Assembly (NCBI GenBank): GCA_016887485.1
Contig: CP069394.1
Coordinates: forward strand, 2,604,001-2,668,000
Source: Chloroflexota bacterium
GTDB taxonomy: Bacteria; Chloroflexota; Anaerolineae; Anaerolineales; Anaerolineaceae
Direction of reading: 5' to 3'
DNA: 64,000 bases
Shown here: one piece after another, positions 16,397 to 25,771 of the stretch
Layout of the letters: each line of letters begins with the position of its first letter
Position numbering within the stretch: position 1 is the first letter of the stretch
Translations under genes and position numbers: made by a program
Notes under the pieces: model-generated
Seen by the model: only the letters and a program-made list of their open reading frames with translations
The model's database searches: none
Told to the model about the DNA's origin: nothing

Positions 16397-16681
16397 TTAT
16401 GCACCGAGGATGAAGGACCGCATTGGGTTTGCGAATACCAGGATCAGGATAACGGCCAAGACGTAAATGGCTAATGATTCGAGCATAGCCAGGGACAGCA
16501 AAACCATACTGTTGATCCGGTCGCCCGCTTCCGGTTGACGGCTGAGGGCCTTCAAACCGCCATAAGCCACGATGGCCTGCCCAATGGCTGGTGCGGCAAC
16601 ACCAAACATGATGCCGGTCCCCGAGACAATCACTGTAACGATAATGTAAATCTTATCCCAAGGTAATGTAGACCAATCCAT
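16397..16681 (-). CDS. atpE: N-type F-ATPase c subunit with sodium-type ion site
   Basis: A 94-residue two-helix proteolipid that forms the rotor ring. The RQPEA loop (48-52) lies between the helices. The ion site can be read by alignment with the Ilyobacter tartaricus sodium c-ring: Q35 (equivalent to Q32), E68 (E65), S69 (S66) and Y73 (Y70) are all retained, whereas the position of T67 is Leu70. This is close to the established Na+ signature, so Na+ rather than H+ coupling is likely (inference). Start has AAGGAG at good spacing. Confidence 0.92.
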   Translation of the reverse strand: MDWSTLPWDKIYIIVTVIVSGTGIMFGVAAPAIGQAIVAYGGLKALSRQPEAGDRINSMVLLSLAMLESLAIYVLAVILILVFANPMRSFILGA

Positions 16682-16709
16682 TTTTGTAACTCCTTATTTT
16701 TTCTTAGAT

Positions 16710-17498
16710 TTAAAATTCTTGGGCATTAACTGCCCCAGCGATATAGACTGTAGCAAGCAGGGTAAAAATATACGCCTGCAAAAGGCCGGTGAAGATGCTG
16801 AAGAGCATCATGGGAACCGGCAGAATAAATGGTGCAATAATAAATAGAATTGCAATGATGATTTCTTCGCCCATAATGTTGCCGAAGAGACGGAATGTCA
16901 ACGAGAAAGTCCGTGATAGTTCCGAAGCAACTTCGAGGGGCAGCATCAGCGCGAACGGCTCAACATAGTGTTTCATATAACCGCCCAGGCCACGGTTGCG
17001 GATGCCGAAATAGGGCACACTGATGAAGACGATTAAGGCCATGGCAATTGGAGTGTTGATATCCGGCGTGGGGGATTGCAGACCTGGAATCAAACCCAGT
17101 AAGTTGGCGCAGCCGATAAAGATGGCGATGGTGAAGACCAGCGGGAAGAACTGTTCTAGCTTGTTGCTCTCAATGTTCTTCGAGATCAGCCCTTTGATGC
17201 TTTCCACAAGCCATTCGATAGCATTTTGAAAGAGACCTGGCCGGACTTTGAAGGATTTCCCAACGAAAAAGGCGGCAATACTCAGCAGCCCCACCATGAT
17301 CCAGGTATTGATAACCGTCGAGGTGACCTGTAAGGGACCAAGGGTGAAGACGACCTCAGGTGAAATTTCTTCCACCACCGGGGTTGGTGTGAAATTGGTT
17401 CTGCTGCGCAACTCAAAAGAAATCAATGCCATCACCACGATCAATACAAAGATCAGGATTAGACTGAGTCGCTTTTTGGTTTTCTCATTCGTTTTCAT
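16710..17498 (-). CDS. atpB: N-type F-ATPase a subunit
   Basis: A 262-residue membrane protein forming the ion half-channels of Fo. The essential arginine lies in the conserved FRLFGNIMGEE of the penultimate helix region, and CANLLGLIPG and FTGLLQAYIFTLLATVYI are further family blocks. The start at 17498 is chosen because AAGGAG stands 4 bp before it; the open frame extends 21 bp further upstream. The gene begins within the end of atpQ (14-bp overlap), leaving no room for the small atpR gene usually found here in N-ATPase operons. Confidence 0.92.
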   Translation of the reverse strand: MKTNEKTKKRLSLILIFVLIVVMALISFELRSRTNFTPTPVVEEISPEVVFTLGPLQVTSTVINTWIMVGLLSIAAFFVGKSFKVRPGLFQNAIEWLVESIKGLISKNIESNKLEQFFPLVFTIAIFIGCANLLGLIPGLQSPTPDINTPIAMALIVFISVPYFGIRNRGLGGYMKHYVEPFALMLPLEVASELSRTFSLTFRLFGNIMGEEIIIAILFIIAPFILPVPMMLFSIFTGLLQAYIFTLLATVYIAGAVNAQEF

Positions 17499-17838
17499 GG
17501 TTCTCCTTGTCAGAATCACTGCTTTGGTCTTGATTGGTCTTTATCTGACGACCATGTTCAATATAGAGGCTATACAGGTTGCTAAAGGCAACCATCACGC
17601 CGAGGATCAGCAAGCTGAGTGTCCATGTGATGCCGCCATCGGTTTTTCCATCAATATAGTGCCCCAGGATCGCGCCGCCAATCGGGGGCAGGGCCAGGTT
17701 CCAAGAGATGGTTGTCACCTGTGCCAGCAAGGTTAGGCCGTTCTGGCCATCGCCTTTTCGCCAAATCTTAGGAGATTGCGGATTTTGAACGGTTTCCGGG
17801 ATATCTTCTTCCTGAAAATCTTCCTTTTTGATGGGCAT
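17485..17838 (-). CDS. atpQ: AtpQ/AtpZ-like small membrane protein of the ATPase operon
   Basis: A 117-residue protein with a charged N-terminus, two hydrophobic segments (about residues 37-62 and 70-93) and a charged tail. GGAILGHYIDGK is the typical GxxxGxxxD element of the AtpI/AtpZ/AtpQ group, thought to help ring assembly or Mg2+/ion handling. Its place between atpC and atpB corresponds to atpQ of N-ATPases. The usual neighbour atpR is absent. Confidence 0.8.
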   Translation of the reverse strand: MPIKKEDFQEEDIPETVQNPQSPKIWRKGDGQNGLTLLAQVTTISWNLALPPIGGAILGHYIDGKTDGGITWTLSLLILGVMVAFSNLYSLYIEHGRQIKTNQDQSSDSDKENHENE

Positions 17839-17840
17839 GT

Positions 17841-19792
<1,952 letters not shown>

Positions 19793-19826
19793 TTATGCAC
19801 TTAATTTATCAAACGTCATTTTCAAT

Positions 19827-20306
19827 CTACGGCAATATGAAAGCTTTTCGCAGTGCGTTGAGAGCTTTTTCCAGGTCACGTCCGTCGATCATGCAGGTCA
19901 GTGAAGACACTGATGAGCTGATTCCATGGATGTTGATCTCAGTATCGCCCAGGGTTTTAAACATATGTCCGGCAATTTTCTGGCTGTCATCAAAGTCGAG
20001 GCTTGAGATGCATACCAGGGCCACATCGGGTTCTTGGATCACCCTTTGGCTGCCAATTTTTTCATGGATCTTTTGGGTGATTTCCAGTGTTTCTTGAAGA
20101 TCTTCTTTTTTGACGCAAATAAGGATGTGATCATATTCCTTACCATCAAACAGGTTCACGATCAATTCGACATGAATACCCAGATCGGCGATTTTGGTGA
20201 AATAGCGGCCACCAATGCCTGGGTGGGTGGGGATCCCAATTAACCCAACCATGGCGATATTTTCTTTATAGATCAGTCCACCTGCTTCAATTCTTTCTTG
20301 ATCCAT
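19827..20306 (-). CDS. Stand-alone tandem ACT-domain protein (aspartokinase regulatory-domain-like)
   Basis: A 159-residue protein of two ACT domains, resembling the regulatory C-terminus of aspartokinase without its kinase: MVGLIGIPTHPGIGGRYF then a second unit with ALVCISSLDF and INIHGISSSVSSLTCMIDG near the end. Such domains bind amino acids at dimer interfaces. A Shine-Dalgarno AAGGAG lies 9 bp before the ATG. The gene lies 46 bp upstream of atpD on the same strand behind a shared promoter, so it may be cotranscribed with the N-ATPase; why an amino-acid sensor would head this operon is unknown. Confidence 0.75.
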   Translation of the reverse strand: MDQERIEAGGLIYKENIAMVGLIGIPTHPGIGGRYFTKIADLGIHVELIVNLFDGKEYDHILICVKKEDLQETLEITQKIHEKIGSQRVIQEPDVALVCISSLDFDDSQKIAGHMFKTLGDTEINIHGISSSVSSLTCMIDGRDLEKALNALRKAFILP

Positions 20307-20345
20307 CCGTTAGTTCTCCTTAATTTTCTTCTAGCCGATAATTAC

Positions 20346-20384
20346 ACAATAAAACCACGCTCTCTAGGCTTCCTTGGAGCGTGG
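20346..20384 (-). terminator. Terminator or attenuator just upstream of the ACT-atp operon
   Basis: An 8-bp stem (CCACGCTC at 20355-20362 and complement at 20377-20384) followed on the minus strand by TTTTATTG, 40 bp before the ACT gene. Placed between the promoter near 20884 and the genes, it could attenuate the operon. Confidence 0.6.
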
Positions 20385-20883
20385 GGATATCTTCGATTCT
20401 TGGTATGAGAAAATGTACCCGCGGTTGGTGGGATCAGCAACTGGATGCGCTGCTCGATTGAACATATCACAGGCTATTGAGTAATTACCATTTAAAAATA
20501 ACAAGATAAACACAGTCACTCGGTTCTACTTGTTAGGCGGCAATCGTAGCGGTTGTTTGAAACTTGCGGTTGTCCCTTGAAATCTCTACTATTATTTTAC
20601 TCTCTTTTGAGTTGCCCTATCTTCTCTGGCTCTCGCGGAGTATTAAAGGTTTGTCACACCTTCAATAAACCTCTCGCGTTGAGGAGCAGGAGCAGCATTT
20701 GTCTTTGCAGATTTCAATAGAATAGCTGGGAAAGGATAATGACGTAGTTTTTCGTTGCTGCCAAGCAGATAAATCAGGATTCTTTCAAATCCTTTGAGGG
20801 TGTTGTAGCGCCAAATAAAAGGGATTCCTCAAGATATTCAGTTTTGAAAGTATCTGCAAAAACAGGTTACTCACAAGCGAGTT
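20385..20883 (-). other. Long leader of the ACT/N-ATPase operon, containing an ORF remnant
   Basis: About 490 nt between promoter and terminator. I do not recognise a known riboswitch. On the minus strand, 20643-20826 is an open frame without a start codon that contains WRYNTLKGFERILIYLLGSN and ends in TAA; it has protein-like composition but no family I know, and may be a gene fragment. The part from 20640 to 20400 contains short dyads and the word ACCGCGGGTA, reminiscent of but not matching the T-box core. Its role is open: attenuated leader, independent RNA, or debris. Confidence 0.4.
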
Positions 20884-20911
20884 ATTATACTCCAGGGGCT
20901 GTTAATGTCAA
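20884..20911 (-). promoter_or_regulatory. Strong sigma70-type promoter for the ACT/N-ATPase leader
   Basis: Perfect TTGACA (20906-20911 on the minus strand), a 16-bp spacer and perfect TATAAT (20884-20889). Transcription should begin near 20877, giving a leader of about 570 nt before the ACT gene. Confidence 0.75.
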
Positions 20912-20954
20912 GGACGAACGTCTTAGTTGAAGTTTTTAGATCACAATTTAATAG

Positions 20955-20982
20955 ACTGATGCGGGCTTCTGCCCGCATCAGT
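20955..20982 (-). terminator. Hairpin downstream of the 463-residue lipoprotein gene
   Basis: An 11-bp perfect stem (ACTGATGCGGG and complement) with a 6-nt loop, 16 bp beyond the lipoprotein stop. The U-tract is weak, but position fits termination. Confidence 0.65.
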
Positions 20983-20997
20983 TTGAAGGTAATACGA

Positions 20998-22389
20998 CTA
21001 TTCAAATTCTGTCCAGTAACTGGGGGAGATCCAGGCGGTGATAGAACCGATCTCTGAATATTGATCGTAATCCACCCAGATCTCGATCTCTGCGCTGTCA
21101 CCAGCGGTGATGGGATCGTAGAACCAGTCGTGCCCGCCGCCGATGATGTAGCCTTCGGTATCGTAGATCAACACATTCACGTTCACTTCGCTTACTGTTT
21201 TGCTGTAACCATTTGTGAAGTTGACCGTGACATAATCTTCGTAATCACCGGTGATCTCAGCGCTGTTGACTACAAAGGGATTGTCGGTGAGTTCGTAATC
21301 ATCCTCATAATCCCCAGGCAGGACCAGAATATCATAGGTGGTTGTTTCAGCTTCAACGGGTGGGGTGGAGACCCAGGGGGAGATCCCTATGGTATCCCCA
21401 GCCAGGAGGAGCTCAACATAATATTCCGCTGTCGCGGTGACGGTCTCATTGTCATCGTAAAAAGTGATATAGGCGGTGGAGTTGCTGAGCGGTACATCAA
21501 CGTTGTTCTGAATGGTCATCCCACCCAGGATGTATCCATAATCATCCAGAAAGAAATTGTCCTCCAGGATGGTAATCTCGGACCAGAAATCATCACCTTC
21601 GTAATAGGCACTGGAATAGGTGTAGGTGGGGAATACCTCGCACCGGCTCACATCACCAAAAACATCCACATAACTGATAAAGCCCATGAAGTCATTGCCG
21701 GGAACGAATTGGATGGTGGAATACCCGGAGCCCACGATCTGGTCACCGCTATCCAGGCAGATCACGTCCGCCAGAATGTAGGTGTAGGTGTCGCTGCTGT
21801 CATTATAGACTTTGGCGGACACCATCGGCCAGCCATCATTTTCCCAATAGGTGACATCATCAACTGTGAAGGGATTGAGAAAATCTTCAGCCGCACTTGA
21901 GAGGTAGGTCCATTCAATTTCAATGGAATCCACCATGACTGCCTCGTCATCCAGATAAACGATCTCAGAGAGGCCAAAGGTCTCCTGCGGGAATAGATAG
22001 CTCAGGTAACTATCGTAGGTTTGAACCTCGGTGCCATTGGCGTCATAGAGGTAAATGGTGTAATCAATATCCTCAAAGAGGATATCAACGTTGGGATTTT
22101 GGAAATAAAAGGCGAGATAAACGGAGCCATCTTCCTGAATCCAGAAATCTTCATCCAACATGACCAGGTCCATTTCATCGCCGGTGGCAGGCACCAGAGT
22201 TTCGGCAAGCACATCTGTCTCATTATCTTCGGTTACGACAATATCCGGTTCTTCGGTGGTGACATCAACCAGTTCTTCCTCGGTTGGCTTATTTAGGATC
22301 TGACTGAGGGGATTGCTGACCTGGCAGGCCAGACCAATGATGAGTGGCAAGGCCAGCAGGAAGGTGAGTTTTAAGAATTTCTTCTTCAT
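20998..22389 (-). CDS. Secreted lipoprotein with repeated Ig-like (FxLYD-type) domains
   Basis: A 463-residue protein with a lipoprotein signal peptide ending in IIGLACQ (Cys about residue 22), a Glu/Thr-rich linker, and a long acidic exterior part. Several segments share a beta-sandwich pattern with words such as VYNDSSDTYTYI, FTNGYSKTVSEVNVNVLIYD and AGDSAEIEIWV, resembling FxLYD or other Ig-like domains seen in Anaerolineae surface proteins. No catalytic motif is seen. Highly acidic and Tyr-rich. Probably exposed on the cell surface; a binding or structural role is the most that can be said. Confidence 0.7.
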   Translation of the reverse strand: MKKKFLKLTFLLALPLIIGLACQVSNPLSQILNKPTEEELVDVTTEEPDIVVTEDNETDVLAETLVPATGDEMDLVMLDEDFWIQEDGSVYLAFYFQNPNVDILFEDIDYTIYLYDANGTEVQTYDSYLSYLFPQETFGLSEIVYLDDEAVMVDSIEIEWTYLSSAAEDFLNPFTVDDVTYWENDGWPMVSAKVYNDSSDTYTYILADVICLDSGDQIVGSGYSTIQFVPGNDFMGFISYVDVFGDVSRCEVFPTYTYSSAYYEGDDFWSEITILEDNFFLDDYGYILGGMTIQNNVDVPLSNSTAYITFYDDNETVTATAEYYVELLLAGDTIGISPWVSTPPVEAETTTYDILVLPGDYEDDYELTDNPFVVNSAEITGDYEDYVTVNFTNGYSKTVSEVNVNVLIYDTEGYIIGGGHDWFYDPITAGDSAEIEIWVDYDQYSEIGSITAWISPSYWTEFE

Positions 22390-22593
22390 CTAATTCTCCT
22401 TTTCACAACTATAATGGATATTTATTTTTAATAGGTAAGGGTTTCAACATAGTGTAAGATGAGATTAAGTAGAACGGATTCGATATTGAGATTTTCTAAA
22501 GGATAAACAAATATGATTTATGTTTAGGCGCGGCGAATAAGACAAATTATGGTGATGGGCAGCTTGACTAGATGCATGAGAGAAAAAAAGATG

Positions 22594-22902
22594 CTAGCGG
22601 TTCATTTCAAAGTAGTCGATGCATTCCTCAGTAGAATAAATTGTTGCACTTTTATCGAACCAACCTTTTTCAATCACATCCCAAACGGATGAGTGTTCAC
22701 ATATTTCAGCAAATTGATGAAAAGAGCCGGTTTGGAGCGAGGAAATGCAAAAACCGATGTAACTCTCTGGAAAGCCGGGATAATCTTGATTGAGTTGTTT
22801 GTAGGAAGCGAGGCAATAGGTGCTCACTTCCAGTGGCTGACAGCTTGAAAGGGTTAGGACAGCAAGGATGTAAAGCGTAATGAGCAGGAGTGACTTTTTC
22901 AA
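22594..22902 (-). CDS. Small cysteine-containing lipoprotein
   Basis: A 102-residue protein with a signal peptide and lipobox LTLSSC (Cys about residue 21). The mature part of about 80 residues holds four more cysteines (YCLAS, GFCISS, EICEHS, EECIDYF), which could make two disulfides outside the cell. No family recognised. It has its own AGGAGAA ribosome site and is separated from the larger lipoprotein by about 200 bp, in which I see nothing else. Confidence 0.55.
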   Translation of the reverse strand: MKKSLLLITLYILAVLTLSSCQPLEVSTYCLASYKQLNQDYPGFPESYIGFCISSLQTGSFHQFAEICEHSSVWDVIEKGWFDKSATIYSTEECIDYFEMNR

Positions 22903-23130
22903 GCGATTCTCCTTTCTCTTACCCCACCTTATTCCCTATTTAAAAGGAAATTCAGCGGTTGACTCTGGCTGGATGATGTATATTGGGTCTGGTGTGAACA
23001 GGGAAGTAATAATATTGTAGATATTCTGATACGCGTTGTCAAACCTGGAGTTGGTCTTCTTGTAAGTGGCTACTTGGGGGGAAATAATTATCCGGTAATA
23101 GGGTAATTACGGGGGAAAAACAATCTGAAT

Positions 23131-23159
23131 TTGAAAGTCATAGGTGTTCGATATATACT
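23131..23159 (+). promoter_or_regulatory. Promoter of the ferredoxin-like gene
   Basis: TTGAAA (23131-23136), a 17-bp spacer and TATACT (23154-23159), 43 bp before the start codon. Confidence 0.65.
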
Positions 23160-23202
23160 GAATTTATAGGCTGATATCCTCAAATTTCACTTGGAGGTCC
23201 CA

Positions 23203-24132
23203 ATGGTTGTCGTTTGGATTCTGATCATTGCAGCCCTATGCTTCGTTATTTTCTTCTTTGGGTTTGGTGAAAAACTCCATCTTAAAAATTCAACTATAGA
23301 ATGGATTAAAACCAGCGGCATTAAACGCTTTCTTAACTTCAACACCCTCCACGGTTACATTTATCAACGCTGGCAAAAGGAATATCTCAGTTTCTTCATC
23401 AATAAGATAAAGCCGATCTCAATAGAACCGTTGCGAAACTGGTGGGCTGATCAATATCATGCAAAAGTTTTAACTGAGGAACAGGCGGAACGGCTGATAA
23501 TAATTGAGGAAGATATCCCGCGGCAGGATCTAGAGCAGATTGTTCCCTATCCTAAAGCGCGTGAAATTATCCTTCAGGCACCCCCGAAAATCACCATTTT
23601 TGAATGTGGCTGCCGAAATGCCAGGGAGGTCCACTGTGAACCCACCCAGGTTTGTATGTTTATTGGAGAACCTTTTGCTGACTTTATGGCGGAACATCAT
23701 CCCAACGAGAGCCGTCGGATTTCCCAGGAGGAAGCTCTAACTTTATTACGTGAAGAGCATGAGCGGGGGCATGTGCATTCAGCCTGGTTTAAAAATGCAA
23801 TGGCGGACCGGTTCTATGCTATCTGTAATTGTTGCAAGTGTTGTTGTGGTGGAATTGAATTGATGAATGAGTTTGGGACAAAAATGGCCTGCTCTTCAGG
23901 GTATGTCTCTGAAATTGATCAAGAATTATGTATTAATTGCGGAACTTGTATTGATATCTGTCCCTTTGAAGCGATTTCAAGTAATGGCGTGACCTATGTC
24001 ATCTATGATAAATGTATGGGCTGCGGCGTTTGTGTTGACTTGTGTCCTTCCGAGGCGATTGCTTTTATCCGTGATGAGAAAAAAGGAACGCCGTTGGATG
24101 TCCGACTACTTGAAAAGGAAGAATCGCAATAG
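23203..24132 (+). CDS. Membrane-anchored 4Fe-4S protein with extra Cys clusters
   Basis: A 309-residue protein: N-terminal membrane helix (residues 2-21), a soluble middle domain, and a C-terminal two-cluster ferredoxin with CINCGTCIDICP and CMGCGVCVDLCP. Unusually, two more Cys groups precede the ferredoxin: FECGCRNAREVHC near residue 140 and ICNCCKCCCGG near residue 209, the latter with six cysteines in about ten residues. The ATG at 23203 is chosen because GGAGG lies 5 bp upstream; a TTG at 23191 is in frame but overlaps that site. It is transcribed alone from a good promoter. Likely an electron-transfer or reductase component; partner unknown. Confidence 0.75.
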   Translation: MVVVWILIIAALCFVIFFFGFGEKLHLKNSTIEWIKTSGIKRFLNFNTLHGYIYQRWQKEYLSFFINKIKPISIEPLRNWWADQYHAKVLTEEQAERLIIIEEDIPRQDLEQIVPYPKAREIILQAPPKITIFECGCRNAREVHCEPTQVCMFIGEPFADFMAEHHPNESRRISQEEALTLLREEHERGHVHSAWFKNAMADRFYAICNCCKCCCGGIELMNEFGTKMACSSGYVSEIDQELCINCGTCIDICPFEAISSNGVTYVIYDKCMGCGVCVDLCPSEAIAFIRDEKKGTPLDVRLLEKEESQ

Positions 24133-24425
24133 AGATAATCAAAAGTCTATTGCTAACCTGAAACATTCTTCCGCAAATTCCTGAGAAATGCCCTCAGTAG
24201 AATTGTTCATATTAAAGCTGGTAGCCTAGATAAAGATATTGATTGACTATTGGCCTTTTGAAAAAGCACTACCATAAATCAATGGTGGCTGTTTATCCAT
24301 TCAATATTTATCTAAAAGGGCAAATGGATCATAGCTACGTATTATTTTTAAAATTTTGGATCTAAATAATACCGATACCCTCAAGAAAGTATATCGGTCC
24401 TTCTAGATCTAGTGCTGTGTCTTTT

Positions 24426-25205
24426 TCAACCTTTTAAAAGTAACATTCCAATGGGGCAGGTGGTTAGTCGAACCCAAACTACTGTCGAGTTTTGAATAAA
24501 TAAAACTCGGGCAATGTGCAAGCCTGCTTTTTCTCGCTGCATACCCAGGTGTTGCCAATATAAAGCCAAGGATGAAAAAACTAATGCTAGAAAACCGAAC
24601 AGAATTTCCAACCATTTATTTGGAAATAGGGACAGAATGGCAACCATGATCAGGAGGAGGATAATTAATCCGATATAAACCGCAATCCCCAGTTTTGCGT
24701 GCTTTATTGCGTCTTGTGTCAGAGTGCTCCAGCCTTGTTGTTTCCTAAAGAAAAATTGCATCAGAACTGCAAAGAATATCACACCCGCCATGCCCATTAG
24801 CCAGCGGCTGGGATTGGTTATTGAGAGAGCTGCAACACAACAGGATAGGTTGCCAAAGAATAAGATCATAGACGAAGTTACAGAAATCGGCCAACAGAGC
24901 ACCAGCGCGCCCCACGCAGTTTGGACCCAGCTATTGATTATCACAAAACAGGTAGCAATGAAATATAGAAAATAATACCCATTGCCCATTTGAGTTTCAG
25001 CAAGCAATTGGTCGAACTGGGTCAATAGCGCTCCTAAAGCGATTCCACCCATCAGGGTCCACCAGGTCACCTGCGCCTGACGTTGATAGGCAACATCGTC
25101 TGCATTGTGCTGTTGCCATACATTCTCGACACCCCGATCTGTGGATTTCGTTGCTTCATTATCTTCCTGAGAACCAGAATAATCATTTACGTTATGGTTA
25201 TTCAT
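24426..25205 (-). CDS. Multi-pass membrane protein, function unknown
   Basis: A 259-residue protein with a polar N-terminus of about 45 residues (Asp/Asn/Gln-rich) and about six hydrophobic helices, for example WTLMGGIALGALL, YFLYFIATCFVIIN, GMAGVIFFAVLMQFFF and LIILLLIMVAILSLF. No recognised domain or catalytic motif. GGAGGGG is visible upstream of the start. Single-gene unit. The 290 bp between it and the ferredoxin gene, and the 330 bp on its other side up to the tRNA terminator, show no gene. Confidence 0.6.
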   Translation of the reverse strand: MNNHNVNDYSGSQEDNEATKSTDRGVENVWQQHNADDVAYQRQAQVTWWTLMGGIALGALLTQFDQLLAETQMGNGYYFLYFIATCFVIINSWVQTAWGALVLCWPISVTSSMILFFGNLSCCVAALSITNPSRWLMGMAGVIFFAVLMQFFFRKQQGWSTLTQDAIKHAKLGIAVYIGLIILLLIMVAILSLFPNKWLEILFGFLALVFSSLALYWQHLGMQREKAGLHIARVLFIQNSTVVWVRLTTCPIGMLLLKG

Positions 25206-25533
25206 AGATACCCCTCCAGGTTCTTGTGAATACAGCGAACATGATCTTACACCCCATTTTTATGTCATATTAACTTCAAAGGGAGCTGGATTTATCGAGG
25301 TGTAAGTTCATTATACAAGCTAGGCAACCGGAAGGGAAATCATATTGGTTGACGGCTTTGATTTATGACTCAGCGCTTTATCGTTTGTGAAGCAACGGCT
25401 CCTGTCAAGAAAATTACTGACGAATATTGCATCTGTAACATTAGGATTTCTTTTCGGTTGTCGCCAAAAGCCCCCGGACAAAGAATAATTTTTGGAGATT
25501 CCCCGCCTCGAACTTGTTGATCTGTTGATAATT

Positions 25534-25560
25534 AAAAAAGGCATACGGATTCCGTATGCC
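25534..25560 (-). terminator. Terminator of tRNA-Leu
   Basis: A 9-bp stem (GGCATACGG and complement) followed on the minus strand by six T, 18 bp after the tRNA 3' end. Confidence 0.9.
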
Positions 25561-25577
25561 TATAGGTGAGCATTCAA

Positions 25578-25660
25578 TAGGGCAGGTGGGAGTCGAACCC
25601 ACACGGTACTACTACCGACGGATTTTAAGTCCGTTGCGTCTGCCATTCCGCCACTGCCCC
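25578..25660 (-). tRNA. tRNA-Leu (anticodon UAA)
   Basis: An 83-nt class II tRNA on the minus strand. Acceptor GGGGCAG pairs with CTGCCCT (one G-U at the first pair), TG follows at positions 8-9, the anticodon arm has ACGGACT-TAA-AATCCGT, a long variable arm (CGGTA...TACCG) is present, and the T-arm contains GGTTCGACTCC. Discriminator A fits leucine. CCA is not encoded. Confidence 0.95.
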
Positions 25661-25771
25661 AGAACGCTTCACTATTTTACCATTATTGGTCTATCTGGGA
25701 AGGTTTGGTGGTAAATGCCCTAGAGGGGATTTACGTTTATAATTCCTCTAACACTGTGATAGGAGATTGGC

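Noticed and set aside
20385-20640. T-box riboswitch before the ACT/ATPase operon
   Set aside because: ACCGCGGGTA and a downstream terminator recall the T-box end, but the preceding bases read CCCACCA, not the required GGTGG, and no specifier stem features (AGTA bulge, TGGTGAAAG loop) were found.
20641-20760. tmRNA (ssrA) on the minus strand
   Set aside because: ACGAAAAACTACG resembles the E. coli tag region, but no tRNA-like ends, no CCA and no proper Ala-Ala tag ending are present.
25320-25544. 74-codon minus-strand frame before the tRNA terminator
   Set aside because: It overlaps the tRNA terminator, has no ribosome site and no family features.
25715-25743. Promoter of the GH3 gene
   Set aside because: A TATAAT is present at 25738 but no acceptable -35 box lies at 16-18 bp; too weak to list.
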